A stretch of 64,000 nucleotides of DNA from Clostridioides mangenotii TR (GCF_000498755.1 NZ_AXUS01000008.1:45541-109540); one strand, 5' to 3'. Positions 28,191-37,442 are shown, counted from the stretch's first letter. Numbers and translations are program-made. The notes: generated by a model not told the origin, from the sequence alone.

Positions 28191-30308
28191 ATGAAGAAAA
28201 TAGGTTCAATATTTCTGGCCTTTATAATGGTATTCACATTTACTGGTGCAAGTGCATCTGCTCAGACTAAAAGCAACAAAGAGATGAGAGCTGCATGGAT
28301 ATCAACTGTGTACAATATAGACTGGCCATCGACTAAAAACAACGAAGCAAAACAAAAACAAGAGTACATAAATTTACTAAATAAATTACAAAGTACAGGA
28401 ATAAATACTGTAGTAGTTCAAGTAAGACCTAAGTCAGACACAATATACAAATCAAAAATAAATCCTTGGTCTGAATACTTAACAGGTGTACAGGGTAAAG
28501 ATCCAGGATACGATCCATTGCCATACTTGATAGAAGAGGCACACAAGAGGGGTATGGAGTTTCACGCATGGTTTAACCCTTACAGAGTTACAATGGCTGA
28601 CGAGAGCTTAACTAAGCTTCCAGCAAACCATCCAGCTATTAAAAATCCAGGTTGGGTTGTAAAGCATGGCAACAAGTACTACTATAACCCGGGATTACCT
28701 GAAGTTAAGAAGTATATAGTAGATAGCGTTATGGAAGTTGTAAACAATTACGATATAGACGGAGTTCACTTTGATGATTACTTCTATCCAGGTACTAGCT
28801 TTAATGATGATGCTGCATACGCTAAGTATGGAAAGGGTACTAACAAAGATAATTGGAGAAGAGAAAATGTAAATGACCTTTTAAGACAAGTAAAGGCTGC
28901 TGTAAAAGCTTCTAAACCAAATGTGGTATTTGGTGTCAGCCCAGCAGGTATATGGAGAAATAAATCGGCTTCAGAGCCTACTGGTTCAGATACTAGCGGA
29001 AATGAAAGTTATGTAGGTACATATGCAGATACTAGAGCATGGATAAAACAAGGTCTTGTAGATTATGTAGTGCCACAACTTTATTGGCCAATTGGTTTAA
29101 AAGTTGCTGACTATTCAAAGCTAGTAGCATGGTGGGCAAATGAAGTTAAAGGAACGAATGTAGATTTATATATAGGACAAGGAATATATAAACAAGGACA
29201 AAGTAGTTACGGTGGACAAAATATAGCTAAGGAAATTGTTAAACAAGTAGAATTAAATAGAAAATATCCTGAGATAAAGGGAAGTATGTATTTCTCAGCC
29301 AAAGATATAGTTAACAGTGCAACATTACAAAATGATTTAAAGAAATTATACCCTAAGGAAGTAGCTCCTCCTGAAGTTGCACCAGAAAATGTGAAAGTTG
29401 AAAAACTAGAGGGAGATACTAGATACGAAACAGCGGTTGAAATAAGTAAAAAAGGTTGGGCAGAAGGCTCAGATACAGTAGTTTTGGTAAACGGGTATTC
29501 AATAGTAGATGGAATTACTTCTACGCCACTTGCAACTACTGATGGAGCACCAACACTACTAGTAGAAAAAGATAAAATAGGTATTTCAACAACAAATGAA
29601 TTAAAGAGATTAAACCCTAAACATGTAATACTAATAGGTGGAGAGAACTCAATAGGATCAACAGTTGAAGATTCAATAAAAGATTTAGGATCTGATATAA
29701 CAATAGATAGAGTTGGTGGATCAGATAGATACGACACATCTCTATTAATAGCTGAAAAAGTAGCAGAAAAGAACGATATAAACAAAGTATATATAACTAG
29801 TGGAACAGGAGAAGCGGATTCGCTATCTATAGCTTCAAAAGCTGGAGCAGAAAAACAACCGATAGTATTAACTTCAAAAGATGATATAAGCACTGGAATA
29901 TACAATTGGATTAAAGAGAAGGACGTACAAGATGCTTACTTTATAGGAGGAGCAGCAAGTATTTCTGACAAGGTAATAACTAAAGTAGACTCAATAGTTG
30001 CATCTGACGTATCTAAAAATAGAATTGCAGGAAACGATAGACAAGAGACAAATGCAAAAGTAATAGAGAAGTTCTATCCAGTGCAAACTTACAGCTCTGT
30101 ATTTGTAAGCAAAAGCGATCAGTTAGTAGATGCACTAACAGCTGGGCCTCTAGCTGCAAAAACTAATTCACCAGTTGTACTGCTTGGAAACAGTGTAAGT
30201 GCTACACAAAGTACAGTTTTGGATGCTAAAAAATCTGAATTAGTATTCGAAATAGGTGGGGGAATTAATAGAACTGCTTTAATTCGATTATTAAATTTAA
30301 TAGCTTAA
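28191..30308 (+). CDS. Secreted glycoside-hydrolase-like protein (GHL10, DUF187) with three CWB2 repeats
   Basis: A 705-residue surface protein. A signal peptide ends near ASAQT (residue about 26). Residues of about 32-390 are GHL10 (PF02638): MRAAWISTVYNIDWPS, VVVQVRPKSDTIY, GMEFHAWFNPYR, DGVHFDDYFYPG and PAGIWRN. The acidic pair in HFDDYFYPG sits where a TIM-barrel glycosidase has its catalytic acids. Residues of about 400-705 hold three CWB2 repeats (LEGDTRYETA, VGGSDRYDTS, IAGNDRQETN) which bind the wall polymer. The family is thought to act on wall glycans, but its substrate is not well established. The ribosome site is a strong GGGGGG. A perfect terminator follows. Confidence 0.9.
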   Translation: MKKIGSIFLAFIMVFTFTGASASAQTKSNKEMRAAWISTVYNIDWPSTKNNEAKQKQEYINLLNKLQSTGINTVVVQVRPKSDTIYKSKINPWSEYLTGVQGKDPGYDPLPYLIEEAHKRGMEFHAWFNPYRVTMADESLTKLPANHPAIKNPGWVVKHGNKYYYNPGLPEVKKYIVDSVMEVVNNYDIDGVHFDDYFYPGTSFNDDAAYAKYGKGTNKDNWRRENVNDLLRQVKAAVKASKPNVVFGVSPAGIWRNKSASEPTGSDTSGNESYVGTYADTRAWIKQGLVDYVVPQLYWPIGLKVADYSKLVAWWANEVKGTNVDLYIGQGIYKQGQSSYGGQNIAKEIVKQVELNRKYPEIKGSMYFSAKDIVNSATLQNDLKKLYPKEVAPPEVAPENVKVEKLEGDTRYETAVEISKKGWAEGSDTVVLVNGYSIVDGITSTPLATTDGAPTLLVEKDKIGISTTNELKRLNPKHVILIGGENSIGSTVEDSIKDLGSDITIDRVGGSDRYDTSLLIAEKVAEKNDINKVYITSGTGEADSLSIASKAGAEKQPIVLTSKDDISTGIYNWIKEKDVQDAYFIGGAASISDKVITKVDSIVASDVSKNRIAGNDRQETNAKVIEKFYPVQTYSSVFVSKSDQLVDALTAGPLAAKTNSPVVLLGNSVSATQSTVLDAKKSELVFEIGGGINRTALIRLLNLIA

Positions 30309-30359
30309 AAGCTTAATCGACAATACACAGTTAAATTAGAATTATAATTACAACTAAAG

Positions 30360-30396
30360 AAGCACTTTGAAGAAATGAAATCTTCAAAGTGCTTTT
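30360..30396. terminator. Rho-independent terminator, probably used from both sides
   Basis: AAGCACTTTGAAGA-AATGAAA-TCTTCAAAGTGCTTTT is a 14-bp perfect stem with T-runs on both strands. It lies between convergent genes. Confidence 0.92.
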
Positions 30397-30427
30397 AATT
30401 TGCAGTGATTAATAATTAATTATAATG

Positions 30428-31401
30428 TTACTCATTATCTGGGTTGTATTCTTTATCCTCGAATATAAAATCGTGTAGGATACTGATAGAATCTTCTTCA
30501 AACCTTAAAACCCAACCAGCTTTTCCATAAATACCACCTGTACTGTGAACTTCATCATCAATAGGGAATTCAAATTGTTTAATATTGAAGTCTCCTATTT
30601 TAAGCACTTCTGTTCCTAGAGCCAGTATCTCATTAGGCTTCATATTAGTCTTAACATACGGTAAAACAGCATTCATAAGTCGTGGATATTTGGTAATAGG
30701 AAGTTCTTTAACTGAGTTTAGTATGCTTTGCATAACCTCTCTCTGTCTTTTATCTCTTTCAAAAGCTGTATCATTGTGTCTGATACGTGTGAAAGCTAGA
30801 GCTTGATATCCATTTAAAGTTTGTTCGCCTGATTTCTTAATATACTCGATCTTAGTCTTTTTCTTACCCTTGTACCATTCATAAGTCTCTGGAATAAATT
30901 TATTTAACTCTTTAATGTATCCATTTTCTACATTGACTTTAACCCCACCTAAAGTATCTATTATATACATAAAAGATTCAAAGTCTACAGTAGCGTAGTA
31001 ATTGATATCTATCTCGAAGTTTTGCTCGATAGTCTCAATCAGTAAATCAGCTCCTCCATAGACATTAGCATGTGTCAATTTCTGATTACCATGCCCCGGT
31101 ATATCAACATAAGAATCACGTGCAAGAGATGTAAGTTTAACACTTCCGTGTTTACCATCGATAGTCAATATCATCATAGCATCTGATCTAGACTTGTCAT
31201 CTTCTGGCCTCGCATCTGTACCCATCAATAAGATATTTGTTATTCCCTCTTCATACTTATAATCTAAGTTATCCAAAGCAGAGTTTCCAATGCTAGAATC
31301 GTGAATAGAAGATAATTTATAATAAAAATATCCATATACCCTGCTGGGAAAGCTACAACAAGAATAGCCAAAAAGATAACAAATTTCTTGAGTTTTGACA
31401 T
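30428..31401 (-). CDS. LytR-CpsA-Psr (LCP) family wall-polymer ligase (frameshift in assembly)
   Basis: About 324 residues when repaired. The start is the ATG at 31401 (behind AGAAGGGA), giving MSKLKKFVIFLAILVVAFPAG, a membrane anchor like that of the LCP paralogue at 31827. The frame breaks at the CCC of 31339-31341; one added base gives AGVYGYFYYKL and continues into the LCP domain: LLMGTDARPEDDKSRSDAMM, LTSLARDSYVDIPGHG, KLTHANVYGG and FTRIRHNDTAFERDKRQREV. These carry the conserved Asp and Arg that hold the prenyl pyrophosphate. LCP proteins move finished polymers from the lipid carrier to peptidoglycan. Two such genes next to a PS-II-type locus match C. difficile lcpA/lcpB. Confidence 0.88.
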
Positions 31402-31575
31402 ATATATCCCTTCTTTCTGATTTTTCTTGGGTTTTAAACAACGTACACCTAATTATAATAAAGTATGGGAATTTATTCAATAGAATATTTTGGTGTATAT
31501 TATGAATAAAATATGAATTTATTTAGCAGATTATGCCGAGAACGGGTTTTTAAAACAGTTTAACATATAGCGACG

Positions 31576-31667
31576 ACCCTAAGGCTAGGCCTGAAAATAC
31601 ATAAAAAGATTTACAAACCAATACACAAAAGCACCCTGAAGGCTACGCCTAAAGAGTTATAAAAGAT
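31576..31667. repeat. Two imperfect direct repeats of about 35 bases, each holding a small hairpin
   Basis: The units at 31576-31610 and 31633-31667 both begin ACCCT and end in ATAAAA(A)GAT, with AAGGCTA in between. Each has a 4-bp stem AGGC-TAG-GCCT or AGGC-TAC-GCCT, so the stem is kept while the loop changes. They lie between the two LCP genes. No coding capacity is seen from 31402 to 31826. Confidence 0.55.
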
Positions 31668-31697
31668 CTTGAGATAGCGTCGACGGATCAAGTTAAA

Positions 31698-31809
31698 TAT
31701 ATAGAGAGATAGAAAGAAGGAATGGGGATGTACTGCGCCATTTTCAGATCCGCACTTTGGTCTGATATGGTCAGTATATCCCCATCCTTTCTTTCTATCT
31801 CTCTATATA
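31698..31809. repeat. 112-bp imperfect palindrome between the two LCP genes
   Basis: The left arm 31698-31748 and right arm 31761-31809 are inverted copies with about 24 matched bases at the outer end broken by few changes, several of which would be G-U pairs in RNA. The loop is a 12-base TCCGCACTTTGG. On the minus strand it starts 18 bases after the stop of the LCP gene at 31827. There is no clear T-run after it, so it is not a standard terminator. Confidence 0.75.
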
Positions 31810-31826
31810 AAAACTAAACCGAAGGC

Positions 31827-32789
31827 CTATTCACCACCACTGTACTCGATGTCTTTAAATATAAAGTCATGAAGCACATCAATATCTTCCGAGTCAAAAG
31901 GTATAACAAATCCTGAATCACCTATTTTTCTTCCTTTATCTATATTCATAGGGAACTCAAGTGATTTTAGATCTAGATTTCCGATACTTATCAACTGTGT
32001 TCCAAGCGATATTATAGTGTTAGGATTCATATTTGTCTTAATATAAGGAAGGAGACTGTTTACAACTCCTGGGTACTTATTCTTAGGAAGATCTTTAGCC
32101 TCATTTATTAAGGCTTGAATAACATCTCTCTGTCTTCTATCTCTTTCTGCGGTACTATCGTTCTTTCTTATACGGGAGAAAGAAAGAGCTTGGTATCCGT
32201 TGAGCTTTTGCTTTCCAGAGTTTTGAATATACTCGATCGACCCTTTATCCTTATTTTTAGACCATCTGTAAGTTTCAGGTATAAATTTGTTTAATTCTCT
32301 AATTTCGCTTTTTTGAACCTCGACTTCTACGCCTCCTACGGCATCTATTACATCTATAAATGAATTGAAATCTACTGTGGCATAGTGTTGTATATCTAGT
32401 TCAAAGTTCTGCTCAATAGTGTCTATAAGCATTTCAGCTTCACCATACACATAGGCATGGGTAAGTTTTTGCTCTCCATGACCAGGAATGTCGACAAATG
32501 TGTCCCTATTAAGCGATGTAAGTTTTATACTTTTGTTTTTGTTGTCTAAAGTAAGTATCATCATAGCATCTGATCTAGACTTATCTTCTCCAGGTCTTGC
32601 ATCTGTACCAAGTAGAAGTATATTTGTTATGCTCTTATCGCTCTTGTAATCATTGCTGTTTAAAGAGTTGATATTAATGCTATTATCTTGTATTGTTTTT
32701 AATTTAAAATAAACGTATCCATATATGCTAGCTGGGAAGGCTATTATAAGTATAGTTAGAAACGCCACCAGCTTTTTTAATCCTGACAA
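31827..32789 (-). CDS. LytR-CpsA-Psr (LCP) family wall-polymer ligase
   Basis: A 320-residue protein with a TTG start behind AGAGGTGG. One N-terminal membrane helix (residues of about 5-25) is followed by the extracellular LCP domain (PF03816): LLLGTDARPGEDKSRSDAMM, LTSLNRDTFVDIPGHG, KLTHAYVYGE and FSRIRKNDSTAERDRRQRDV, with the acidic and arginine residues that bind the lipid pyrophosphate and Mg2+. It should attach the polymer made by the 5-26 kb locus to peptidoglycan. It is closely similar to the gene at 30428 and in tandem with it, separated by a large palindrome. Confidence 0.93.
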   Translation of the reverse strand: MSGLKKLVAFLTILIIAFPASIYGYVYFKLKTIQDNSININSLNSNDYKSDKSITNILLLGTDARPGEDKSRSDAMMILTLDNKNKSIKLTSLNRDTFVDIPGHGEQKLTHAYVYGEAEMLIDTIEQNFELDIQHYATVDFNSFIDVIDAVGGVEVEVQKSEIRELNKFIPETYRWSKNKDKGSIEYIQNSGKQKLNGYQALSFSRIRKNDSTAERDRRQRDVIQALINEAKDLPKNKYPGVVNSLLPYIKTNMNPNTIISLGTQLISIGNLDLKSLEFPMNIDKGRKIGDSGFVIPFDSEDIDVLHDFIFKDIEYSGGE

Positions 32790-32804
32790 AAAATTTCCAC
32801 CTCT

Positions 32805-33845
32805 CTAATTGAATATACACGTTTTCTCAACGCTCATACAGTTACCACAATTTATACATTTTGGTTTATAGGAGTTATCTTCCTTATATAGATTGATTAG
32901 TTCTGGTTCTCTTATAAGTGGTCTAGCCATTGAGAAGTATTCAATATTTGTATTGTTTAATATATTATCCATGTTATCTATAGTTCTGTTGCCGCCTACA
33001 AGTATTACAGGGCAATTTACAGATGCAGCCACTTTAGATGCATCGTCTTTAAAGTATGATTCACCTTTTAAGTTGTAAAATCCACCACCACTTACCTCAA
33101 TAGAATCGATGCCTAATTTGTCTAATTCTTTCGTAGTATACAAGCAGTCCTCTATTGTGGCGCCTCCATCTCTATTGTCGCTGCTGTTAATTTTAATGCC
33201 GACATGATAGTCGTCTCCAACACTATTTTTGACAGCTCTGCAGACCTCTAGTATGATTCTAGATCTGTTTTCAATGGAACCTCCGTACTCGTCAGTTCTC
33301 TTATTGTGGTATGGGTCTAGAAACTGGCTTAGCAAATATCCATGAGCTCCATGTATTTGAACGCCATCAAATCCAGCTTTTTTACATCTTAAGGCAGCCT
33401 TTGAAAATAAATCTACAATATGTTTTATATCGTCTTTGCTCATTTCCTTTGGAACGGTACCTTTATTTATGTTTGGAACGTTAGATGGTCCTAGTATAGT
33501 CCTGGATTCTGTATTATAACTGGTGCTAGAACCTCCATATACTATTTGCATCATTATTTTAGAACCTTTTTTATGTACATCGTCCACTAACTCTGTATAG
33601 ACTTCTATTAAAGAATCATCATATATACCGAGCATTCTAGGATTAGGCTTTTCTTCATTAGTTATATATGCGTAACTAGTTATAATAAGACCTACCCCTC
33701 CATCTGCAAGATTACTGTATATTTCAATTATATTTTCATCAATAGATCCATTTTCCAAAGCTCTATTTTCCCATGTCGCAGATCTTACAAATCTATTTTT
33801 CAGATCTATATTTTTCATAGATGTTTTGTCAAATAAAGTTTTCAT
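32805..33845 (-). CDS. NADH:flavin oxidoreductase / Old Yellow Enzyme family
   Basis: A 346-residue TIM-barrel flavoprotein. The start at 33845 lies behind ATGGAGG; a longer frame to 34010 has no ribosome site. Family marks are KNRFVRSATWE at the N-terminus, GVQIHGAHGYLLSQFLDPYHNKRTDEYGGS (substrate and FMN site), VGIKINSSD, and VILVGGNRT. The C-terminus ends CINCGNCMSVEKTC; the full-length iron-sulfur relatives (2,4-dienoyl-CoA reductase type) carry such a Cys cluster before a second domain, which is absent here. It probably reduces an electrophilic double bond using FMN; the substrate is unknown. It sits 15 bases upstream of the LCP gene. Confidence 0.88.
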   Translation of the reverse strand: MKTLFDKTSMKNIDLKNRFVRSATWENRALENGSIDENIIEIYSNLADGGVGLIITSYAYITNEEKPNPRMLGIYDDSLIEVYTELVDDVHKKGSKIMMQIVYGGSSTSYNTESRTILGPSNVPNINKGTVPKEMSKDDIKHIVDLFSKAALRCKKAGFDGVQIHGAHGYLLSQFLDPYHNKRTDEYGGSIENRSRIILEVCRAVKNSVGDDYHVGIKINSSDNRDGGATIEDCLYTTKELDKLGIDSIEVSGGGFYNLKGESYFKDDASKVAASVNCPVILVGGNRTIDNMDNILNNTNIEYFSMARPLIREPELINLYKEDNSYKPKCINCGNCMSVEKTCIFN

Positions 33846-33997
33846 CAGTTTTCCTCCATTATTAATAAAAAAATCTATATTTATATAGTTTACTACACAT
33901 TTATTAGGAGTTAAATGTATTTTGGAAGAATTTAATAAATAATACTGATTAATAAAGTATATTTGTGACAATAATGTGTGGTAAGAGGTGATTAAAA

Positions 33998-34642
33998 ATG
34001 AGAATACCAAAGCATGTTGGAATAATACCAGATGGTAATAGACGTTGGGCGAGCAACCAAGGAATGACTAAGGATAAAGGATATATAAGTGGGATTGATC
34101 CCGGGCTTGAAGCCTACAGATACTGTAGAGATAGTGGATGTGATGAGGTAACATTCTACGGTTTTACCACAGACAATACTAGAAGACCAGCTGATCAGAC
34201 AAAGGCATTTACAGATGCGTGTATTAAAGCTGCAAATATACTTTTGGATGAGGGAGCAGCACTATTAGTGGTAGGAAATGTAAGTTCACCAATGTTCCCC
34301 AAAGAATTACTTCCTTATACTAATAGGATAGAAGCAAAAGAAAATCAAATAAAAGCTAATCTACTTGTAAATTACGGATGGTACTGGGATGTAAATAATA
34401 TAGCAGGCGCTCAGGGAATAAACAAGAATAATATACAAGATCATATACAGTCATCTGATGTTTCTAGACTCGACCTCATAGTTAGATGGGGTGGAAGAAG
34501 AAGATTAAGTGGATTTTTGCCGATTCAATCAATTTATGCAGACTTTTATATTATAGAGAATTACTGGCCTGACTTTAAAAATGAAGACTTAAATGAGGCA
34601 TTTTCTTGGTATGATACACAAGATATAACATTAGGTGGATAA
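33998..34642 (+). CDS. Divergent cis-prenyltransferase (UppS family)
   Basis: A 214-residue member of the undecaprenyl diphosphate synthase family (PF01255). HVGIIPDGNRRWASNQG holds the catalytic Asp and pyrophosphate-binding Arg residues. FTTDNTRRP replaces the usual FSTENWKRP. The end RWGGRRRLSGFLPIQSIYADFYIIENYWPDF matches the canonical C-terminal block. It is about 30 residues shorter than typical UppS and has a Pro in place of the usual Met before DGN. The canonical uppS normally lies in a frr-uppS-cdsA group, so this would be a second enzyme, perhaps making a prenyl carrier of another length for wall polymers. That is inference from neighbours. Confidence 0.8.
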   Translation: MRIPKHVGIIPDGNRRWASNQGMTKDKGYISGIDPGLEAYRYCRDSGCDEVTFYGFTTDNTRRPADQTKAFTDACIKAANILLDEGAALLVVGNVSSPMFPKELLPYTNRIEAKENQIKANLLVNYGWYWDVNNIAGAQGINKNNIQDHIQSSDVSRLDLIVRWGGRRRLSGFLPIQSIYADFYIIENYWPDFKNEDLNEAFSWYDTQDITLGG

Positions 34643-34787
34643 AAACTGCATATTTAGAGCTTTTTAGAAATATATCGAGTTGAAAAATATCTCTCTTGGT
34701 GATAAAATATCATTAATAAATATTTATTTTTTGAAAATAAAGATTAATAAAAAATTACTAAATTTTATAACTGAGAAGGGTGTTGAG

Positions 34788-35588
34788 ATGTCAGAAAAGA
34801 AAAGCGACAATTTGAGGGGAAAAACTTCAAAGGGGAAAAAGAAAAAAAGAATTAATAAAAAGAAGTTATTAATAGTCATTTTAGTTGCCGCGTTCTTTGT
34901 GTTTTGTATATTTAAAGCATCTCAAGGAGTAGTTGGGTTAATTAAGAGTAACAAAAAAACAAGCTTAAAGACTGAACAAAAGGTGAAATCAGAACAATTT
35001 GATTTGGGGGATGAAGAAGAAAATAAAAATAAGAAATTTACAGTACTTATAGATCCTGGACATGGTGGGAATGACAAAGGGGCTCAGAGTAAAACAAACC
35101 CAAAACTGTATGAAAAGGATTTGAATCTTGAAATAGCAAAGAAGGTAGCAAATAACCTCTCTAAGCAAAAAGATGTACAAGTATTGGTTACTAGAACTGA
35201 TGATAAGTTTGTAAGTCTAGACGAAAGAGTCAATCTTGCAAAAGAAAATTCAGTGGATGCCTTAATATCAATACATCTAAATGCACAAGAGGGAGTAACT
35301 ACAGCGACTGGTATTGAGACATGGTATAGGACTGGCTCAACTGATGGTTCGAAAAAACTTGCGGAAAATGTACAAGATACAACTCTTTCTTACGTAAAAG
35401 AAAAGGATAGAGGAATTCTAGAAAACAATTTTAAAGTACTTAGAAATACAGACATGCCTGCGGTTTTAGTTGAATGTGGATTTTTAACTAATCCAGCAGA
35501 TGAAAAAAAATTGTTAAGTAGTAAACATCAAGATCAATTAGCAGAAGGTATTGTTCAAGGAATATTAACATTTTTAGATAATAAATAG
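34788..35588 (+). CDS. Membrane-anchored N-acetylmuramoyl-L-alanine amidase (CwlD-like)
   Basis: A 266-residue enzyme. The start at 34788 lies behind GAAGGGTG; a lysine-rich cytoplasmic tail of about 28 residues precedes one membrane helix (LLIVILVAAFFVFCIF). The outer part is an Amidase_3 domain: TVLIDPGHGGNDKGA with the first zinc His, EKDLNLEIA with Glu, SIHLNAQ with the second His, and LVECGFLTNP with the catalytic Glu. It has no wall-binding repeats, unlike the amidase at 2626. It should cut MurNAc-L-Ala bonds at the membrane surface; CwlD-type enzymes make muramic-delta-lactam in spore cortex. A short hairpin terminator follows. Confidence 0.9.
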   Translation: MSEKKSDNLRGKTSKGKKKKRINKKKLLIVILVAAFFVFCIFKASQGVVGLIKSNKKTSLKTEQKVKSEQFDLGDEEENKNKKFTVLIDPGHGGNDKGAQSKTNPKLYEKDLNLEIAKKVANNLSKQKDVQVLVTRTDDKFVSLDERVNLAKENSVDALISIHLNAQEGVTTATGIETWYRTGSTDGSKKLAENVQDTTLSYVKEKDRGILENNFKVLRNTDMPAVLVECGFLTNPADEKKLLSSKHQDQLAEGIVQGILTFLDNK

Positions 35589-35616
35589 ACAAAATATTTA
35601 ATAATTTATTTTCAGA

Positions 35617-35646
35617 AAGTTGATTTTATAATAATCAGCTTTTTTG
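35617..35646 (+). terminator. Rho-independent terminator
   Basis: AGTTGATT and AATCAGCT form a short stem, one mismatch, followed by TTTTTTG. Confidence 0.75.
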
Positions 35647-35678
35647 TTATCTATGAAGAATTCTGATTGGAGGGCAAT

Positions 35679-37442
35679 ATGCGTGGGGATAGAAATTTCA
35701 TTAAAGAAGATGACTTTATTGTATCAAATAATTATGAAAAGAGCTTAGATGAAGAGGTCAGAAAGAGCTCAGGCATATATTATACACCTAAATTTATCGT
35801 TGAATACATTATGGAAAAGACTCTATATAAACACGACATAATTGCAAATCCATCTCCAAAGGTGTTTGATATGTCTTGTGGCTGTGGCAATTTTTTAATA
35901 GTAGCTTACGATGTACTGTACAGTATGTTTAGAGATAATTTAAAAGCTCTATCAAATAAATACGACAAAGATTATTGGAATGAAAAAAATATTCACAGTC
36001 ACATAATAAATAACTGTATCTATGGAACAGATATCGATAGTGAGGCTATAAAAATATTAAGAGATTCGTTATCAAAAAAAGATCTCAATAATTTATGTAA
36101 TTATGAAAAAAATATAAAGTGTAATGATTCATTAAATCACGACGATAAGTATAAATTTGACTATATAATAGGAAATCCACCTTATGTAGGACATAAAAAT
36201 ATAGATAAAGATTACAGAGAGTTTCTAAATAAAAATTTTGGCGAAGTCTATAAAGATAAATCAGATCTTTACTTCTGTTTTATTAAAAAAATCATGGATT
36301 TGCTGGATGAGGGTGGAAAAAGCTGTATAGTGACACCCAGATATTTTTTAGAGAGTCCTTCAGCAAAAGATTTAAGAAACTACATAAATGAAAACATATC
36401 TATTGAGGAATGCGTAGATTTTTTAGGAGCCAAAATTTTTAAAAATGTAGGAATTTCTAGTTGTATACTTACATTTGGTAATCAGAAAAGCGAGTCATAC
36501 GCAGATGTATACAGAGTTAAAGACGAAGATATAAGGATGAAAAATATAGAAAGGCTTTCAGTATATATTAGAAGTGATAAATTTGAGCACCTAAAGATAA
36601 AGAAAGACAGTTTAGATAATGACTGGATTATTGTGGATGAAGACAGTGAAAAGTTCTATACAATGATCCAAAACAAGTGTACTTATCGGCTTGGAGATAT
36701 TGTCGATAGTTTTCAAGGTGTAATAACTGGTTGCGACAAGGCATTTATTTATAGAAAGGGCGATAAGAGGCTCGACAAAATAAACAGCAAATTTTTAAAA
36801 AGTTGGGTAAAGAATAAAGATATACAGAAGTATTCAGTAGATTCAAGTAATTATCAATTAGTGTATTCGGACATTATGGAAGATGAAGACGACCTAGAAT
36901 ATTTTGAAACTTTAATAGAGGAATACAGCGAAAGATTAAAGAATAGAAGAGAGTGTAAAAAAAATATAAGAAAATGGCATCAGCTACAGTGGGGAAGAAG
37001 TGTAGATTTGTTTGAAAGAATTAAGATAATGTATCCTTACAAATCAAAAGAAAATAAATTTGCAATAGATTACGACTACAATTTTTCAAGTGCAGATGTA
37101 TATTCATTCGCTATTAAGGATGAGTATTTAAATGAATTTTCATATGAATACCTGGTAGCTCTTTTAAATTCTAAAGTGTATGATAAATATTATAAAATTA
37201 CGGCTAAAAAAATGAGCAGAGGGATATATGATTACTATCCAAATAAAGTACTGAAGATGAAAATCTATAAAGGTGAAAGCTACAAAAAAATAGAATGTTT
37301 ATCTAAGCAGATAATAGATGAAATTAGAAATAAATCGCAGCATAGTATTCAGAATGCTGAGTATTTACAGAATAAAATAGATGATCTGATACTTAAATCT
37401 TTATGTTTAGAAGGTCAAAATATGGTAAAATATAATTCGTAA
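35679..37442 (+). CDS. camA: Orphan N6-adenine DNA methyltransferase, CamA-like
   Basis: A 587-residue class gamma-like N6-adenine methylase. The start at 35679 follows TTGGAGGG. The N-terminal block SSGIYYTPKFIVEYIMEKT and FDMSCGCGNFL (about residue 63, SAM binding) precede the catalytic NPPYVGHKN near residue 165. The C-terminal 250 residues hold a TaqI-like target-recognition domain (GDIVDSFQGVITGCDKAFIY, RKWHQLQWGR, FSSADVYSFAI, YYPNKVLKM). No nuclease domain or restriction gene is near. Length, motif wording and neighbours (wall locus and amidase upstream, patatin-ptsH-ptsI downstream) agree with my memory of C. difficile CamA (CD2758), which methylates CAAAAA and affects sporulation. 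Orthology is a strong inference; the site is untested here. Confidence 0.87.
   Translation: MRGDRNFIKEDDFIVSNNYEKSLDEEVRKSSGIYYTPKFIVEYIMEKTLYKHDIIANPSPKVFDMSCGCGNFLIVAYDVLYSMFRDNLKALSNKYDKDYWNEKNIHSHIINNCIYGTDIDSEAIKILRDSLSKKDLNNLCNYEKNIKCNDSLNHDDKYKFDYIIGNPPYVGHKNIDKDYREFLNKNFGEVYKDKSDLYFCFIKKIMDLLDEGGKSCIVTPRYFLESPSAKDLRNYINENISIEECVDFLGAKIFKNVGISSCILTFGNQKSESYADVYRVKDEDIRMKNIERLSVYIRSDKFEHLKIKKDSLDNDWIIVDEDSEKFYTMIQNKCTYRLGDIVDSFQGVITGCDKAFIYRKGDKRLDKINSKFLKSWVKNKDIQKYSVDSSNYQLVYSDIMEDEDDLEYFETLIEEYSERLKNRRECKKNIRKWHQLQWGRSVDLFERIKIMYPYKSKENKFAIDYDYNFSSADVYSFAIKDEYLNEFSYEYLVALLNSKVYDKYYKITAKKMSRGIYDYYPNKVLKMKIYKGESYKKIECLSKQIIDEIRNKSQHSIQNAEYLQNKIDDLILKSLCLEGQNMVKYNS

Noticed and set aside
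35679..37442. Methylase as part of a restriction-modification system
   Set aside because: No endonuclease domain in the protein and no restriction-type gene on either side; neighbours are an amidase and a patatin.
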